Origin: Lentisphaeria bacterium
GTDB lineage: Bacteria > Verrucomicrobiota > Lentisphaeria > Victivallales > Victivallaceae
Assembly: GCA_017450705.1 (NCBI GenBank)
Contig: JAFSTC010000053.1
Location: forward strand, 30,517-94,516
Length of the DNA: 64,000 nt
Reading direction: 5' to 3'
Shown here: piece by piece, positions 9,665 to 18,556 of the stretch
How positions within the stretch are numbered: position 1 is the first letter of the stretch
How the letters are laid out: every line of letters begins with the position of its first letter
Notes under the pieces: generated by a model
Database searches by the model: none
Told to the model about the DNA's origin: nothing
What the model saw: the letters and a program-made list of their open reading frames with translations, nothing else
Translations under genes and position numbers: made by a program

Positions 9665-10799
9665 AGCGGCACGCCGCCGCGGCCTGGAGGAAGAAGATCG
9701 TCCCCAGGTCCCGCAGCTGCCAGGGGATGCGGTCGCTGCCGTCGGGCGGCAGGATCTTTTCGAGGACGGCGCCGTCCAGCTCCGGACGGTCCGGGCAGTC
9801 GAACTGCATGGCAAGGCAGAAATCCAGCGCCTTTTCGATGGATGGCGTGAGAGACTCGTCCTTGAAAAAGGCCCGGCAGTCGGCCAATACCAGCGCCGCG
9901 CAAGCGCTTCCGCTGGCCGAGTGGCCGAAGCTGTAAGTGTTGAACCCCGGCCCCGTGTGGCGGAAGAGACCGCCGTCCAGCCGCAGCGCCGAGCGGTACC
10001 ATTCGGCGGACCGCCGGAAACAGTCGAGGAATCTTTTGTCCCCCGTGGCCTCGTAAACGGCCCGCATGGGGCGTCCCCACCAGTAGGCCTGACGGGGATG
10101 GATCAATCCTTCGGAACTGACGCAGGGGATGTACCGGCCCCAGTTGCCCGCGGGATCCTCCTCCTTCAGAAGCATTTCCGCCGTTTCGAGGGCGATCCGC
10201 CGGAAATCCTCCCGGCCCGTGAGACGCCACCCGGTGAGAAACACCCCGTCGTCCAGAAGCGGGCGCTCCACCGAGGCCGCGTGGGTGAAGAAGCAACGGC
10301 GGTTCCCGACGTCGTAGGTGCCGCGGAATTTTTTCGTCTCATCGTTCCACATCTTGCGGGCGGTCCAGTCCAGCGCGGCGACGGCGGCGTCGGCGTAACG
10401 GGCGTCCCCCGTCCTTTCCGACAGCAGGAAGAGACCGTCGAGGGACTCCAGGACGGCGGAGGTGTTGACCAGCCGGGGATCGTCCTCGAAGGCGAGCAGA
10501 AGTCCCGCGTCCTCCCCCTCCCGGAGCTGATTGGCGAGGATGAAATCCGCGCAGAACGCCGCCTCCGGGAGTTTGTCCAGCATGACGAGGGCCTTGACCG
10601 CCTGCCCCGTGTGCCAGAGGGGGCAGAAACTGTCCCAGGCGCCTGTCGTCGACAGGTACTCCCCGCGGATGGCCCCGTTCCACGAAAGAAGAGCCATGGC
10701 CCGGCCCCGGCCGCCCACCGGGCGGCCGTCCGTCACCAGCGCCGGGCCGGTCAGCCAGCCGACGGCGGAAGCGACTTTTTCCTCGAAAGTCTTTCTCAA
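9651..10799 (-). CDS. six-hairpin (alpha/alpha toroid) glycosidase-like protein
   Basis: The protein has 382 residues and no signal peptide. Repeated helical hairpins with aromatic and acidic loops (GAWDSFCPLWHTGQAVKALV, VERPLLDDGVFLTGW, HPRQAYWWGRPM, SFGHSASGSACAALVLAD) suggest a six-hairpin toroid like GH88/GH105 or epimerase-type enzymes. The family is not certain. It is downstream of the giant GH42-like gene with an ATGA overlap at 10796-10799, so the two are translationally coupled. One works outside the cytoplasm and this one probably inside. Confidence 0.6.
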   Translation of the reverse strand: MRKTFEEKVASAVGWLTGPALVTDGRPVGGRGRAMALLSWNGAIRGEYLSTTGAWDSFCPLWHTGQAVKALVMLDKLPEAAFCADFILANQLREGEDAGLLLAFEDDPRLVNTSAVLESLDGLFLLSERTGDARYADAAVAALDWTARKMWNDETKKFRGTYDVGNRRCFFTHAASVERPLLDDGVFLTGWRLTGREDFRRIALETAEMLLKEEDPAGNWGRYIPCVSSEGLIHPRQAYWWGRPMRAVYEATGDKRFLDCFRRSAEWYRSALRLDGGLFRHTGPGFNTYSFGHSASGSACAALVLADCRAFFKDESLTPSIEKALDFCLAMQFDCPDRPELDGAVLEKILPPDGSDRIPWQLRDLGTIFFLQAAAACRSNRE

Positions 10800-13700
10800 A
10801 GCGGGCTTTCCTTATTCGGAACTTTTTCTGCAAATTCGAACCACCGCGACTCGCCGGCGTCGAGGACGATGGCATGCTCCTTCACTTCCTTCCCCGTTTC
10901 CGCGTCGACGAGCCGGGTCCGGCCCGGCGGCAGCGAAAGGGGATATCTGCCCGCCTTCAGCGCGTGCAGCGAAAGAAAATTGCCGTTCATGTCGGCGACG
11001 ACGCCCGGACGGGCGACCGCATATCCCCCCGCCGCACGGACGATGTTGTAAAAGAGCACCGGGTCCAGAGCCCCCGGAACGCCGCAGAACACGGCCGTGA
11101 AATCCTTGTGGCGGCGCACCGCCACCGCGCTTTCGCCCGAGGCGTACCGCGCCAGCGTGACGGCCTTCTTATCGGTGACGATCCACCGGGGCAGTCTGTG
11201 GCGCCAGGGATCCTCTTTGCCCAATTCGAAGCGGCGGCGGTAGGCGTCGGCGACGCCCAGGGTCTCCGGCACGCCCGCCAGCAGGGGGTGATCCGCCTTT
11301 TCCCGCAGGATGAGCGTTTCGGCAGGAGCGGGATCGAACTTCGTTTCGATCCCGGTGAGGGAGGCGGTGTCCCCGGAGGCGCGGGAGCCCCCCGGCGTGC
11401 CCGTGCCGCCGACCCAGACGACGGTGCGGCCGTCTTTGAGCAGCTTTTCGCGCATGAAGGTCTTTTCCTCATCCGTGAGATGGACGGGGTTGAGGAGGAC
11501 GAACACCCGGAAACGCCGGTGCCGCCCCTCTTTCATCAGGTCGCTCATCAGCATGGTCGCGGGGAAGACCCCGGAGCCGCGCAGCGCCCACATCATCTCC
11601 TCGGTCATGAGGCCGCTGTGGTTGCCCCGCTTGCCCCCGCCCAGGGGGACGCTGCCGAACAGGCCGTTTTGAAACGTCACCCAGACCGTGTCGGGCGTAA
11701 AATCGTCGCTTCCGGCGTTTTCGAAGACCCGGTCGGCGGTCTCGCGGACCGTCTTCATGAGGGAGACCGTTTCCGGCGCGCGGAAGGTCCCGTTGCCCAT
11801 GTCGTAGAACCAGAGTCCCTGATACGCGGCGATCATCCGGCCGGACTCCTTGAGCATGACGCTGCGCATCTCCCGCTGGTTCAGGGGGGTCCCGATCTTC
11901 ATGCCGTAGAGCTCGGCGTAGCCGGAGCCCCGGAGCCAGCTGCGGAGATCCAGTTCGGACACGGCCATTTTGCCGTGGAGCCCGTTGGAATCCGCGACCA
12001 TGTTCAGGCCGCCGGAGTACCCCGCAGGGCGGTAGTGGTACATGGGCTGGGCCGCGAAGAGATCATGGCCCTTCGAGCCGTAGAGGGCGTCGAAATTCTG
12101 GCTCCACGTCCCGCCGAAGCACCACGAAAAGCCCAGGATCTCCCGGCCGAAAGCCGCCTTGCAGAGGGCGAGGTAATATCCGGAGTTGAGCCAGATCTGC
12201 CGCTCTTCGAATTCCTTGAAATCCATCTGCCGCCGGGAGGTCGCCGGATCGTACCAGTTCCCCGGCAGAGTATTGCCGTCGGTTTCGGGAGGGACGGCGG
12301 CCGTCGCGATGGCGGCCGCGGGATCGCGCCACGCCCGGCGCAGGGCGTCGTCATTTCCGTAGCGCTCCTTGAGAAACCTGCGCCACGCCCGGGTCGCCGC
12401 GGGGCCGTAGTCCCGGAAAGGAATGAAAAACTGCCCGTCGTGCCCGCCGGAGATGAAGACGCCCGAGATCACTTTGGCGTAGGGCTTTTTGACAAGCTCT
12501 TCCAGAAACTTGCGGAGGATGACGCCGGAGGACTCCCGGGCTTTTTCGGAAAATTGCGAGGGCCACCACAGCAGGTTCCCGCCCTTGGGCAGGGTCTTGG
12601 CGAAACCCGTGACGACGCAGGGCGTCCCGCAGGCCCGCTGTCCCCGCGCGTCCAGATAAGCCTCCTCCGGGTTCTTCTCCACGAAGTCGTCGGGGAAAGC
12701 GACGTTGATCCCCAGCACGGGCGAAGACTCCGGCGCTTTGCACAGGGCGGACTCGATGATCTCGAAGAGGGGCGAAAAATCCAGTTTGCCGGAGCCGTCC
12801 CGGATCCCCCGGAAGGGCGGGTAGCGGCAGCTGCTGCGCATATTCACCGTCACCACCGGCTGACGGATCCCGACCTCGCGGCAGAAAAGTTCGCAGTCGC
12901 CCAGCGCGCCGTTGAAGCTGAGCATGAAGACGGGGGAGACGGTCTTTCCGTTGAGTTCCAGAACGCTCTTTCCCCCGGACGTGCACCCGATGCGGGCCGT
13001 CACCGCGGGGCGGCCGGCGATCCTGCGCAGCGTCTCCTCCAGAGTGTGTCCGGGGGTGCTGTAGGTGCGTCCGGCGTCGGCGAAATCGATCTCCCGCGCG
13101 GGGAACTCCAGATCGTCGAGGTAAACCGTCACGGGATTGCCGTACAAAACCACAGCCGGACGCAGAGGCTGGTCGTACTTCCGCGGACCGGCCAGGATCA
13201 GACGCTTGCCCCATGCGGCGCCCGGGGTGTTGACGAGGACGCTCTGCCCCTGCCATCCGGCGCCGCCGAAAAACCGGGTGTCGTGCCACTGGATGGAGCC
13301 GTCCGGCTTCAGGAACCGGGGCAGGAGAAGCGAATTGTACGAAGCATCGCCGCAGCGGTAGTGCAGACGGAATATCCACGGCTTTTTCCCGTTCCCGGCG
13401 GGGATCGTCACGGGGAAGGCGCTGGCCAGAAGAATGTATCCTTTGCCGTTGGTCTTGACGATTTTGAGCGACTGTCTCCCCGTCCGCGCCCGGTCGGAAA
13501 CGACTTCATAACGGCCCTCGGCGCCGTCCTCGAACGTGATCCGCCAGCCGTAGAGGGCATCGTTTCTCGAGGCCTCGAAACTGCTGTCGGGCAGAAACGA
13601 CGGACCGCTCAGCGCGTGGGGGGGACTGGCCCAGCGCACATACCCGGCAAGCTCGGGCGGCGTTCCCCCCGGCATGCCGCGGACGGTGTTGGCCATGCAG

Positions 13701-14536
13701 AGGCGCACGCCGAAATTATTGGAAAGCAAGGCATTCCGGATGAAGGGGAAGGCCCCCTTCCCCAGCCGGGTCAGGGCCGAGGCCGCGTGGACGCGAACGG
13801 CTTCGTTGCGGTGGGTCAGCTGGGAAGCCAGCGTCTCCGCGCAGGGCAGGGCCGCCTCCCCGAAGGAGCCCAGTCTGTACGCCGCCCGGAAACGGACCTG
13901 ACGCTCCGGATCGTCCGGCGTGTCCTCGAGGGCCAGAACCGCCCACGGCACGCGCCAGTCGGTGGAGCCGTCGATCAGCCTGATCCGCTCCTCAACCGGG
14001 CGGCGTGAGAAGTCTTCGGGGAGCAAATGGACGAAACTTGCCGCCGAGGGCGTCCCGCAGGAGATCTTTTTTACGCTCCCCGCACCGCTCAGGGTCAGGA
14101 CCGGGACGAGAAAGGCCGTCCCCTCGGGCAGTTCCGCCGGAACGGAGACGGCGGCGTCGCCGAAAGGCTTCGAGCCGCACCTGTGACTTTTGATGAATCT
14201 CCCGGCCCGGTTGTAACAGTAGAACGAAAAACGCGCCTCGCCCTGCCCCGCGGCCGCCGCCGAAAAGAGGATGTTCCCGTTTTTGAACTTGTCGGCGTCC
14301 AGCCGGAAATTCCGGCCGCTGACGACCACGAGGCCGCCGCCTGAGGAGAATTCGATGCGCCCGGCGCCCTTGACCGCCGCCGCGGCCTTTTTGCCCTTGA
14401 GGGTGATCTGCCAGTATTTCAACTCCTCGCGGCTGTCCCCGGAAAACCGGGCAAGGCCGGGATCCGGCAGCAGCTCGGCGGCAAAGCACGCCGCGGATAC
14501 GGAAAACAGTCCCAAAAGAAATTTTTTCCAGTTCAT
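10796..14536 (-). CDS. giant secreted GH42-like multidomain protein with HEAT-like repeats
   Basis: The protein has 1246 residues. The signal peptide is MNWKKFLLGLFSVSAACFA. An N-terminal jelly-roll-like region is followed by HEAT-like helices (about 190-285; FRAAYRLGSFGEAAL, VRVHAASALTRLGKGAF). Then comes a CBM-like domain starting SFLPDSSFEASRND. A GH42-type barrel follows (VFISGGHDG, then FSWCFGGTWSQNF and AVSELDLRSW, the last likely carrying the catalytic Glu). The end has a GATase-like domain (FVLLNPVHLTDEEKTFM, VVWVGGTGTPGG) like the GH42 trimerisation domain. I use ATG 14536, which has a near-upstream AAAGGG and starts the signal peptide; ATG 14551 is the alternative. Beta-galactosidase-type activity is inferred, not shown. 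Confidence 0.72.
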   Translation of the reverse strand: MNWKKFLLGLFSVSAACFAAELLPDPGLARFSGDSREELKYWQITLKGKKAAAAVKGAGRIEFSSGGGLVVVSGRNFRLDADKFKNGNILFSAAAAGQGEARFSFYCYNRAGRFIKSHRCGSKPFGDAAVSVPAELPEGTAFLVPVLTLSGAGSVKKISCGTPSAASFVHLLPEDFSRRPVEERIRLIDGSTDWRVPWAVLALEDTPDDPERQVRFRAAYRLGSFGEAALPCAETLASQLTHRNEAVRVHAASALTRLGKGAFPFIRNALLSNNFGVRLCMANTVRGMPGGTPPELAGYVRWASPPHALSGPSFLPDSSFEASRNDALYGWRITFEDGAEGRYEVVSDRARTGRQSLKIVKTNGKGYILLASAFPVTIPAGNGKKPWIFRLHYRCGDASYNSLLLPRFLKPDGSIQWHDTRFFGGAGWQGQSVLVNTPGAAWGKRLILAGPRKYDQPLRPAVVLYGNPVTVYLDDLEFPAREIDFADAGRTYSTPGHTLEETLRRIAGRPAVTARIGCTSGGKSVLELNGKTVSPVFMLSFNGALGDCELFCREVGIRQPVVTVNMRSSCRYPPFRGIRDGSGKLDFSPLFEIIESALCKAPESSPVLGINVAFPDDFVEKNPEEAYLDARGQRACGTPCVVTGFAKTLPKGGNLLWWPSQFSEKARESSGVILRKFLEELVKKPYAKVISGVFISGGHDGQFFIPFRDYGPAATRAWRRFLKERYGNDDALRRAWRDPAAAIATAAVPPETDGNTLPGNWYDPATSRRQMDFKEFEERQIWLNSGYYLALCKAAFGREILGFSWCFGGTWSQNFDALYGSKGHDLFAAQPMYHYRPAGYSGGLNMVADSNGLHGKMAVSELDLRSWLRGSGYAELYGMKIGTPLNQREMRSVMLKESGRMIAAYQGLWFYDMGNGTFRAPETVSLMKTVRETADRVFENAGSDDFTPDTVWVTFQNGLFGSVPLGGGKRGNHSGLMTEEMMWALRGSGVFPATMLMSDLMKEGRHRRFRVFVLLNPVHLTDEEKTFMREKLLKDGRTVVWVGGTGTPGGSRASGDTASLTGIETKFDPAPAETLILREKADHPLLAGVPETLGVADAYRRRFELGKEDPWRHRLPRWIVTDKKAVTLARYASGESAVAVRRHKDFTAVFCGVPGALDPVLFYNIVRAAGGYAVARPGVVADMNGNFLSLHALKAGRYPLSLPPGRTRLVDAETGKEVKEHAIVLDAGESRWFEFAEKVPNKESPL

Positions 14537-14570
14537 TTGCCCTTTCCCCATCAAAAACCAGACGGGAAGT

Positions 14571-14599
14571 AAGTTACATCCCCTGCCGCCCCATTGCAA
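14571..14599 (-). promoter_or_regulatory. promoter of the GH42-like operon
   Basis: Minus strand: TTGCAA (14594-14599), 17 bp spacer, TAACTT (14571-14576), about 35 bp before the start. Confidence 0.6.
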
Positions 14600-14674
14600 G
14601 CCGCCGGGAAAAAGTTCTGTTGTACGGCCCTGCCTTATTGTTGCAAAAGATTGCTGTCTGACTGAATGCTGTGG

Positions 14675-14701
14675 ATACTGCGAATACTACGAATACTGCG
14701 T
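14675..14701. repeat. short 9-bp tandem repeat
   Basis: Three copies of a 9-mer: ATACTGCGA, ATACTACGA, ATACTGCGT. A second small repeat, ACCTCAT, follows and runs over the ROK stop codon. The function is unknown; a similar AT-rich 9-mer pair lies near 6190. Confidence 0.8.
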
Positions 14702-14720
14702 ATCCCGGGCGCGGGACACC

Positions 14721-15893
14721 TCATACCTCATACCTGCCGCTCTGCGGCGTCCGCCCGGCAAAGATGGCGGCGCCGCGGGCCAGGGAGTTGTCGAAGTCCA
14801 GCCGGATGAAATGGATCGCAAGATCCGCCCTCACCGGGGAAAACACGAGTTCCCGGATCACCCGTTCCAGCATGTCCTGAAACTTTTGTCCCAGCTCCAG
14901 CATCCGCCCGGTGACGACCAGCCGATCCACGGGGCAGCTGTTGAGCTGATTGGCGATGGCCGTTCCCAGAAAACGGGCGGCCTTTTCCGTCTCCTCCGTC
15001 ACGACGGCGTCGCAGGATCGGAAGAGCCGGCACAGGCCGTCGAACCCCAGACCGGGCTCGCCGAGCTTCTCCCGGCAGACCCGCAGCAGGGCGCGGATGG
15101 AGGCCACGGTTTCGAGACACCCTTCCCTGCCGCAGCCGCAGGGCAGGCCCCCGGGGACGCAGATGCTGTGCCCCAGCTCGCCGCCGTGGTTGTTCCGGAC
15201 GAAGAGGAAACGCCCCTGCTCGGAGATCAGCGAGCCGATGCCGCTGCCCGAAGAGATCAGCATGACCGATCCGGAACAGAATTCGGGGAAATTCCGGGTC
15301 AGGAAAGCCATTTTCGCCACCAGATGGTCGCAGATCGCCACGCCGCCTCCCGTCTCCGCCTCGAGGAAGGGCCGCAGAGCCAGTCCGTTGAGCGCCGGGA
15401 GGGCCGCCGCGTTTTCCAGCGTGAAGTCCGGTCCGCCGTAACTGCCGAAAACGGCGGCGCCCGTCCCCGCCAAACGCTCCCCGGCGTGAGCCCTCACGGC
15501 GCGGATGACCCGCGAGACGGCGGCAAGAAAATCCCCGCGGCCGGGGACGGCGGGGAAGACGATCTGCTCCCGGGCCCGGATCTCGCCCCGCAGATCGGTC
15601 ACGACGCCGGTGATGCGCTCGGCCTCAAGCGAGATCCCGGCCAGCGCCGGACCCGCCGGATCGAGCAAAAGTTTCTCCCGGGGACGGCCGTGTTCCGATC
15701 CCGCTTTCTCCCCGGGCATGAGGATCTTCCGGGCGATCAGTTCGCGCACCGCCCGCGAGACGGTGGTGTTGTCGCACCCCATCCGCCGGGCGATCTCGGT
15801 CCGCGAAAGCCCCTCGGACTCGAGCAGTATCTCCAGCACCGCCTGCAGGTTCCTGCTCCTGATGTCGTTCAGTTTAAGTATCTTTTCTTTCAT
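14721..15893 (-). CDS. ROK-family transcriptional repressor (NagC/XylR-like)
   Basis: The protein has 390 residues. An N-terminal winged helix (about 5-65; LSRTEIARRMGCDNTTVSRAVREL) is joined to a ROK sugar-binding domain. The zinc-binding signature GGELGHSICVPGG followed by CGCGREGCLE is intact. ROK repressors bind DNA and release it when a sugar or sugar phosphate binds. It is divergent from the transketolase-SDR operon with 124 bp between, so it is the likely local repressor. The stop codon lies in a short repeat. Confidence 0.88.
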   Translation of the reverse strand: MKEKILKLNDIRSRNLQAVLEILLESEGLSRTEIARRMGCDNTTVSRAVRELIARKILMPGEKAGSEHGRPREKLLLDPAGPALAGISLEAERITGVVTDLRGEIRAREQIVFPAVPGRGDFLAAVSRVIRAVRAHAGERLAGTGAAVFGSYGGPDFTLENAAALPALNGLALRPFLEAETGGGVAICDHLVAKMAFLTRNFPEFCSGSVMLISSGSGIGSLISEQGRFLFVRNNHGGELGHSICVPGGLPCGCGREGCLETVASIRALLRVCREKLGEPGLGFDGLCRLFRSCDAVVTEETEKAARFLGTAIANQLNSCPVDRLVVTGRMLELGQKFQDMLERVIRELVFSPVRADLAIHFIRLDFDNSLARGAAIFAGRTPQSGRYEV

Positions 15894-15902
15894 GATGACC
15901 GT

Positions 15903-15930
15903 AAAATACTCTTTTTTTCGAAAAATTCAA
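15903..15930 (-). promoter_or_regulatory. promoter of the ROK gene
   Basis: Minus strand: TTGAAT (15925-15930), 16 bp spacer, TATTTT (15903-15908). Confidence 0.5.
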
Positions 15931-15951
15931 CTCGCTTTCCGCATTTTTCAT

Positions 15952-15979
15952 TTGACTTTCCGGTTTTCCGGTGTATTTT
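15952..15979 (+). promoter_or_regulatory. promoter of the transketolase operon with a CCGG-repeat in the spacer
   Basis: TTGACT (15952-15957), 16 bp spacer, TATTTT (15974-15979). The spacer carries CCGGTTTTCCGG, a good position for a repressor site, probably for the ROK protein. The start codon is preceded by an ideal AAAGGAGGTG. Confidence 0.6.
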
Positions 15980-16017
15980 TAGACAAGTGAAAATAAATAC
16001 CCGAAAGGAGGTGTTCC

Positions 16018-16842
16018 GTGAACGACGAACAATTGAAAACGTGCCGGGAACTGGCGAAGAAGGTGAGGATCCACTGCCTGAAAATGGTGCACAAGGGCAA
16101 GAGCGGCCACATCGGCAGCATGCTCTCGATGGCGGACATCCTGCCCGTGCTGTACACGCAGATCCTGAACACCGCCCCCGCATCCCCGAAGAAGCCGGAC
16201 CGGGACCGGTTCATCCTGAGCAAGGGCCACGGGGGCGCCGCCCTGCTGGCCACGCTGGCCGAACTGGGCTTCTTCCCCCTGTCGTGGCTGGACGAATACT
16301 ACTGCGACAACGGCAAACTCAGCGGCCACATCTCGCACCACATCCCCGGAGTGGAGTTCTCCACGGGCTCCCTGGGCCACGGCCTGCCCGTCGCCTGCGG
16401 CATGGCCATGGCCGCGAAACAGGCCGGGAAGAAACACCGCATCTTCTGTCTTGTCAGCGACGGCGACCTCGACGAAGGCTCCAGCTGGGAGGCGGTCATG
16501 CTGGCTGCCCAGCACCACTGGGACAACCTCGTCATGCTGGTGGACTACAACCGCCTGCAGGCCCTCGGGAAATCCCGGGACATCATCGATCTGGAATCCC
16601 TGAAGGAGAAGCTGGAGATCTTCAACTGGGCCGTCCGCGAAGCCGACGGGCACGATCAGAACGCGATTTTTGAAGTTCTCCGGGATCTGCCCCTGTGCAA
16701 CGGCAAACCCTCCGCCGTCATCTTCCACACGGTCAAGGGCAAGGGCGTCTCGTTCATGGAAAACAACTACAAATGGCACTACGGCGGTCTGACCGACGAA
16801 CTGCTGGCAAAAGCCATCAAAGAGGTGGAGGCGGCGAAATGA
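16018..16842 (+). CDS. transketolase N-terminal subunit
   Basis: The protein has 274 residues and covers only the thiamine-diphosphate half of transketolase. Typical parts are KGKSGHIGSMLSMADIL, FILSKGHGGAALLATL, STGSLGHGLPVACGMAMA and LVSDGDLDEGSSWEA (GDG-type ThDP motif). The start is GTG 16018 after an AAAGGAGGTG Shine-Dalgarno. The reaction is two-carbon ketol transfer between sugar phosphates, needing the second subunit. The next gene overlaps by ATGA. Split transketolases often serve special sugar pathways; which one is unknown here. Confidence 0.93.
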   Translation: MNDEQLKTCRELAKKVRIHCLKMVHKGKSGHIGSMLSMADILPVLYTQILNTAPASPKKPDRDRFILSKGHGGAALLATLAELGFFPLSWLDEYYCDNGKLSGHISHHIPGVEFSTGSLGHGLPVACGMAMAAKQAGKKHRIFCLVSDGDLDEGSSWEAVMLAAQHHWDNLVMLVDYNRLQALGKSRDIIDLESLKEKLEIFNWAVREADGHDQNAIFEVLRDLPLCNGKPSAVIFHTVKGKGVSFMENNYKWHYGGLTDELLAKAIKEVEAAK

Positions 16843-17780
16843 GAAAGGCTTTCAACAAGGAACTGCTGAAGATCGCGAAGAAGGATCCCCGCATCTTCAT
16901 GATCCTGGCGGATATCGGCTACGGCGAGATCGAGGAGTTCGCCGAGACCTTCCCCGACCGCTTCATCAACTGCGGCGTGGCCGAACAGAACATGACCGGC
17001 GTCGCCTGCGGCGTGGCCATGGAGGGCAACATCGCCGTCACCTACTCCATCGCCAACTTCCCCACGCTCCGCTGTCTGGAACAGATCCGCAACGACGTCT
17101 GCTACCACGACGCCAATGTGAAGATCGTCATCATCGGCGGCGGCATGGCCTACGGCGAACTGGGGATCTCCCACCACTCCACCGAGGACATCGCCATCAT
17201 GCGCGCCTTGCCCAACATGGTGGTGCTGGCCCCCTGCGACAAGGCCGAGACCGTCGCCCTCACCGATGCCATGATGGCCTATGACGGCCCCGTCTACTTC
17301 CGCTGCGGCTACAAGGGCGAACCCGATCTCCACTCCGGCCCTGTCAAGGTCAAGATCGGCGGCTCGCTCCGGCTCCGCGACGGCAAAGACGCCACGGTCT
17401 TTTTCGCGGGGACCGTCGGGATCAACGCCAGGAAGGCCGTGGAAGAGCTGGCCAAAGAGGGCATCGTGTGCCGGCTGGTCAGCCTCTACTCCGTCAAGCC
17501 CGTCGACAAACAGGCGATCCTGCGCGCCGCGAAGGAGACGGGCGGCATCGTGGTGCTGGAGGAACACAACATCTGCGGCGGCGTCGGCAGCGCCGTGGCC
17601 GAGGTGCTGATGGACGAGGGCGCGGGAGCCGTCCCCTTCAAGCGCCTGGCCATGCCCGACGTCAACGCGACAAAAGTCGGCTGTCAGGCCTGGATGCGCG
17701 ACCAGTACGGCCTCGGCGTCAAGGACGTGATCGCGGCGGTTCGGGAGATCGTGAAAAACAGGAGGCGTTCTTCGAAATGA
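16839..17780 (+). CDS. transketolase C-terminal subunit
   Basis: The protein has 313 residues and covers the pyrimidine-binding and C-terminal domains: FINCGVAEQNMTGVACGVA (with the conserved Glu that activates ThDP), GISHHSTEDIAIMRALPNM, then EEHNICGGVGSAVAEVL. It starts at ATG 16839, overlapping the N-subunit stop, and its stop overlaps the SDR start at 17777. The pair forms a heterotetramer-type transketolase in known relatives. Confidence 0.93.
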   Translation: MRKAFNKELLKIAKKDPRIFMILADIGYGEIEEFAETFPDRFINCGVAEQNMTGVACGVAMEGNIAVTYSIANFPTLRCLEQIRNDVCYHDANVKIVIIGGGMAYGELGISHHSTEDIAIMRALPNMVVLAPCDKAETVALTDAMMAYDGPVYFRCGYKGEPDLHSGPVKVKIGGSLRLRDGKDATVFFAGTVGINARKAVEELAKEGIVCRLVSLYSVKPVDKQAILRAAKETGGIVVLEEHNICGGVGSAVAEVLMDEGAGAVPFKRLAMPDVNATKVGCQAWMRDQYGLGVKDVIAAVREIVKNRRRSSK

Positions 17781-18556
17781 GTTCGGACAATACTTTTCTC
17801 CCGCTGGCCGGGAAAACGGCCGTCGTCACCGGCGGCGCGGGCGGCATCGGACTTGCGGGCGTGCGGCTCTTCCGCAAGGCCGGCGCCCGTGTCATCATCG
17901 CCGACATCGACGAGGCGGCGGGGCAGCGGGCCGCAGCCGAGACAGGGGCGCTCTTCGTCCGCTGCGACGTTTCGAAAAGCGCCGACGTGCAGAACGTCAT
18001 TTCCGCCGCGGAGGGGAAGCTCGATATCCTCTACAACAACGCGGGCGTCTACTGGAACGGCCGCGACGGCCGCATCACCGACATCGCAGAGGAGGACTGG
18101 GAACGGGTCCTGGCCATCAATTTGCGGAGCGTCTTCCTCTTCTGCAAGTACGGTCTGCCCCTGCTGATGAAACAGGGCGGAAGCGTCATCAACACCGCCT
18201 CCAGCGCGGGCGTGATCGGCATCCCCGACTGCGACGCCTACACGGCGACCAAGGGCGCCATCGTCCAGCTGACGAAATCCATGGCGGCGGAGTACGGCAG
18301 GTACAACGTCCGGGTCAACTGCATCGCGCCCGCGGCGATCATGACGCCCATGATGCGCCAGAGCAATCCGGAGAACTCCACCTTCGACGAGGAGCGTTTC
18401 CTGAAACTGCGCACCCCCCTGCGGCGCTACGGTACCCCGGAGGAGATCGCAAAAGTCGCCCTCTTCCTGGCCTCGGCGGAGTCCAGCTACCTCAACGGCG
18501 CGATCATCGTCGCCGACGGCGGGATCACCATCAACGGCGATCTTTCGAAGTGCTGA
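17777..18556 (+). CDS. short-chain dehydrogenase/reductase (SDR)
   Basis: The protein has 259 residues of classic SDR form: TGGAGGIG NAD(P) loop (about 19-26), YNNAGVYW, catalytic Ser in NTASSAGVIG, YTATKGA (Tyr-x-x-x-Lys), and a C-terminal YLNGAIIVADGG. It is the third gene of the ROK-controlled operon and likely oxidises a sugar, polyol or sugar acid before the transketolase step. It overlaps the 3' end of the convergent RluA-epimerase gene by 26 bp. Confidence 0.9.
   Translation: MSSDNTFLPLAGKTAVVTGGAGGIGLAGVRLFRKAGARVIIADIDEAAGQRAAAETGALFVRCDVSKSADVQNVISAAEGKLDILYNNAGVYWNGRDGRITDIAEEDWERVLAINLRSVFLFCKYGLPLLMKQGGSVINTASSAGVIGIPDCDAYTATKGAIVQLTKSMAAEYGRYNVRVNCIAPAAIMTPMMRQSNPENSTFDEERFLKLRTPLRRYGTPEEIAKVALFLASAESSYLNGAIIVADGGITINGDLSKC

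Noticed and set aside
10874..14008. Long plus-strand open frame opposite the GH42-like gene
   Set aside because: Composition is that of a complementary shadow (Arg/Pro/Gly-rich); the minus-strand protein has clear domains.
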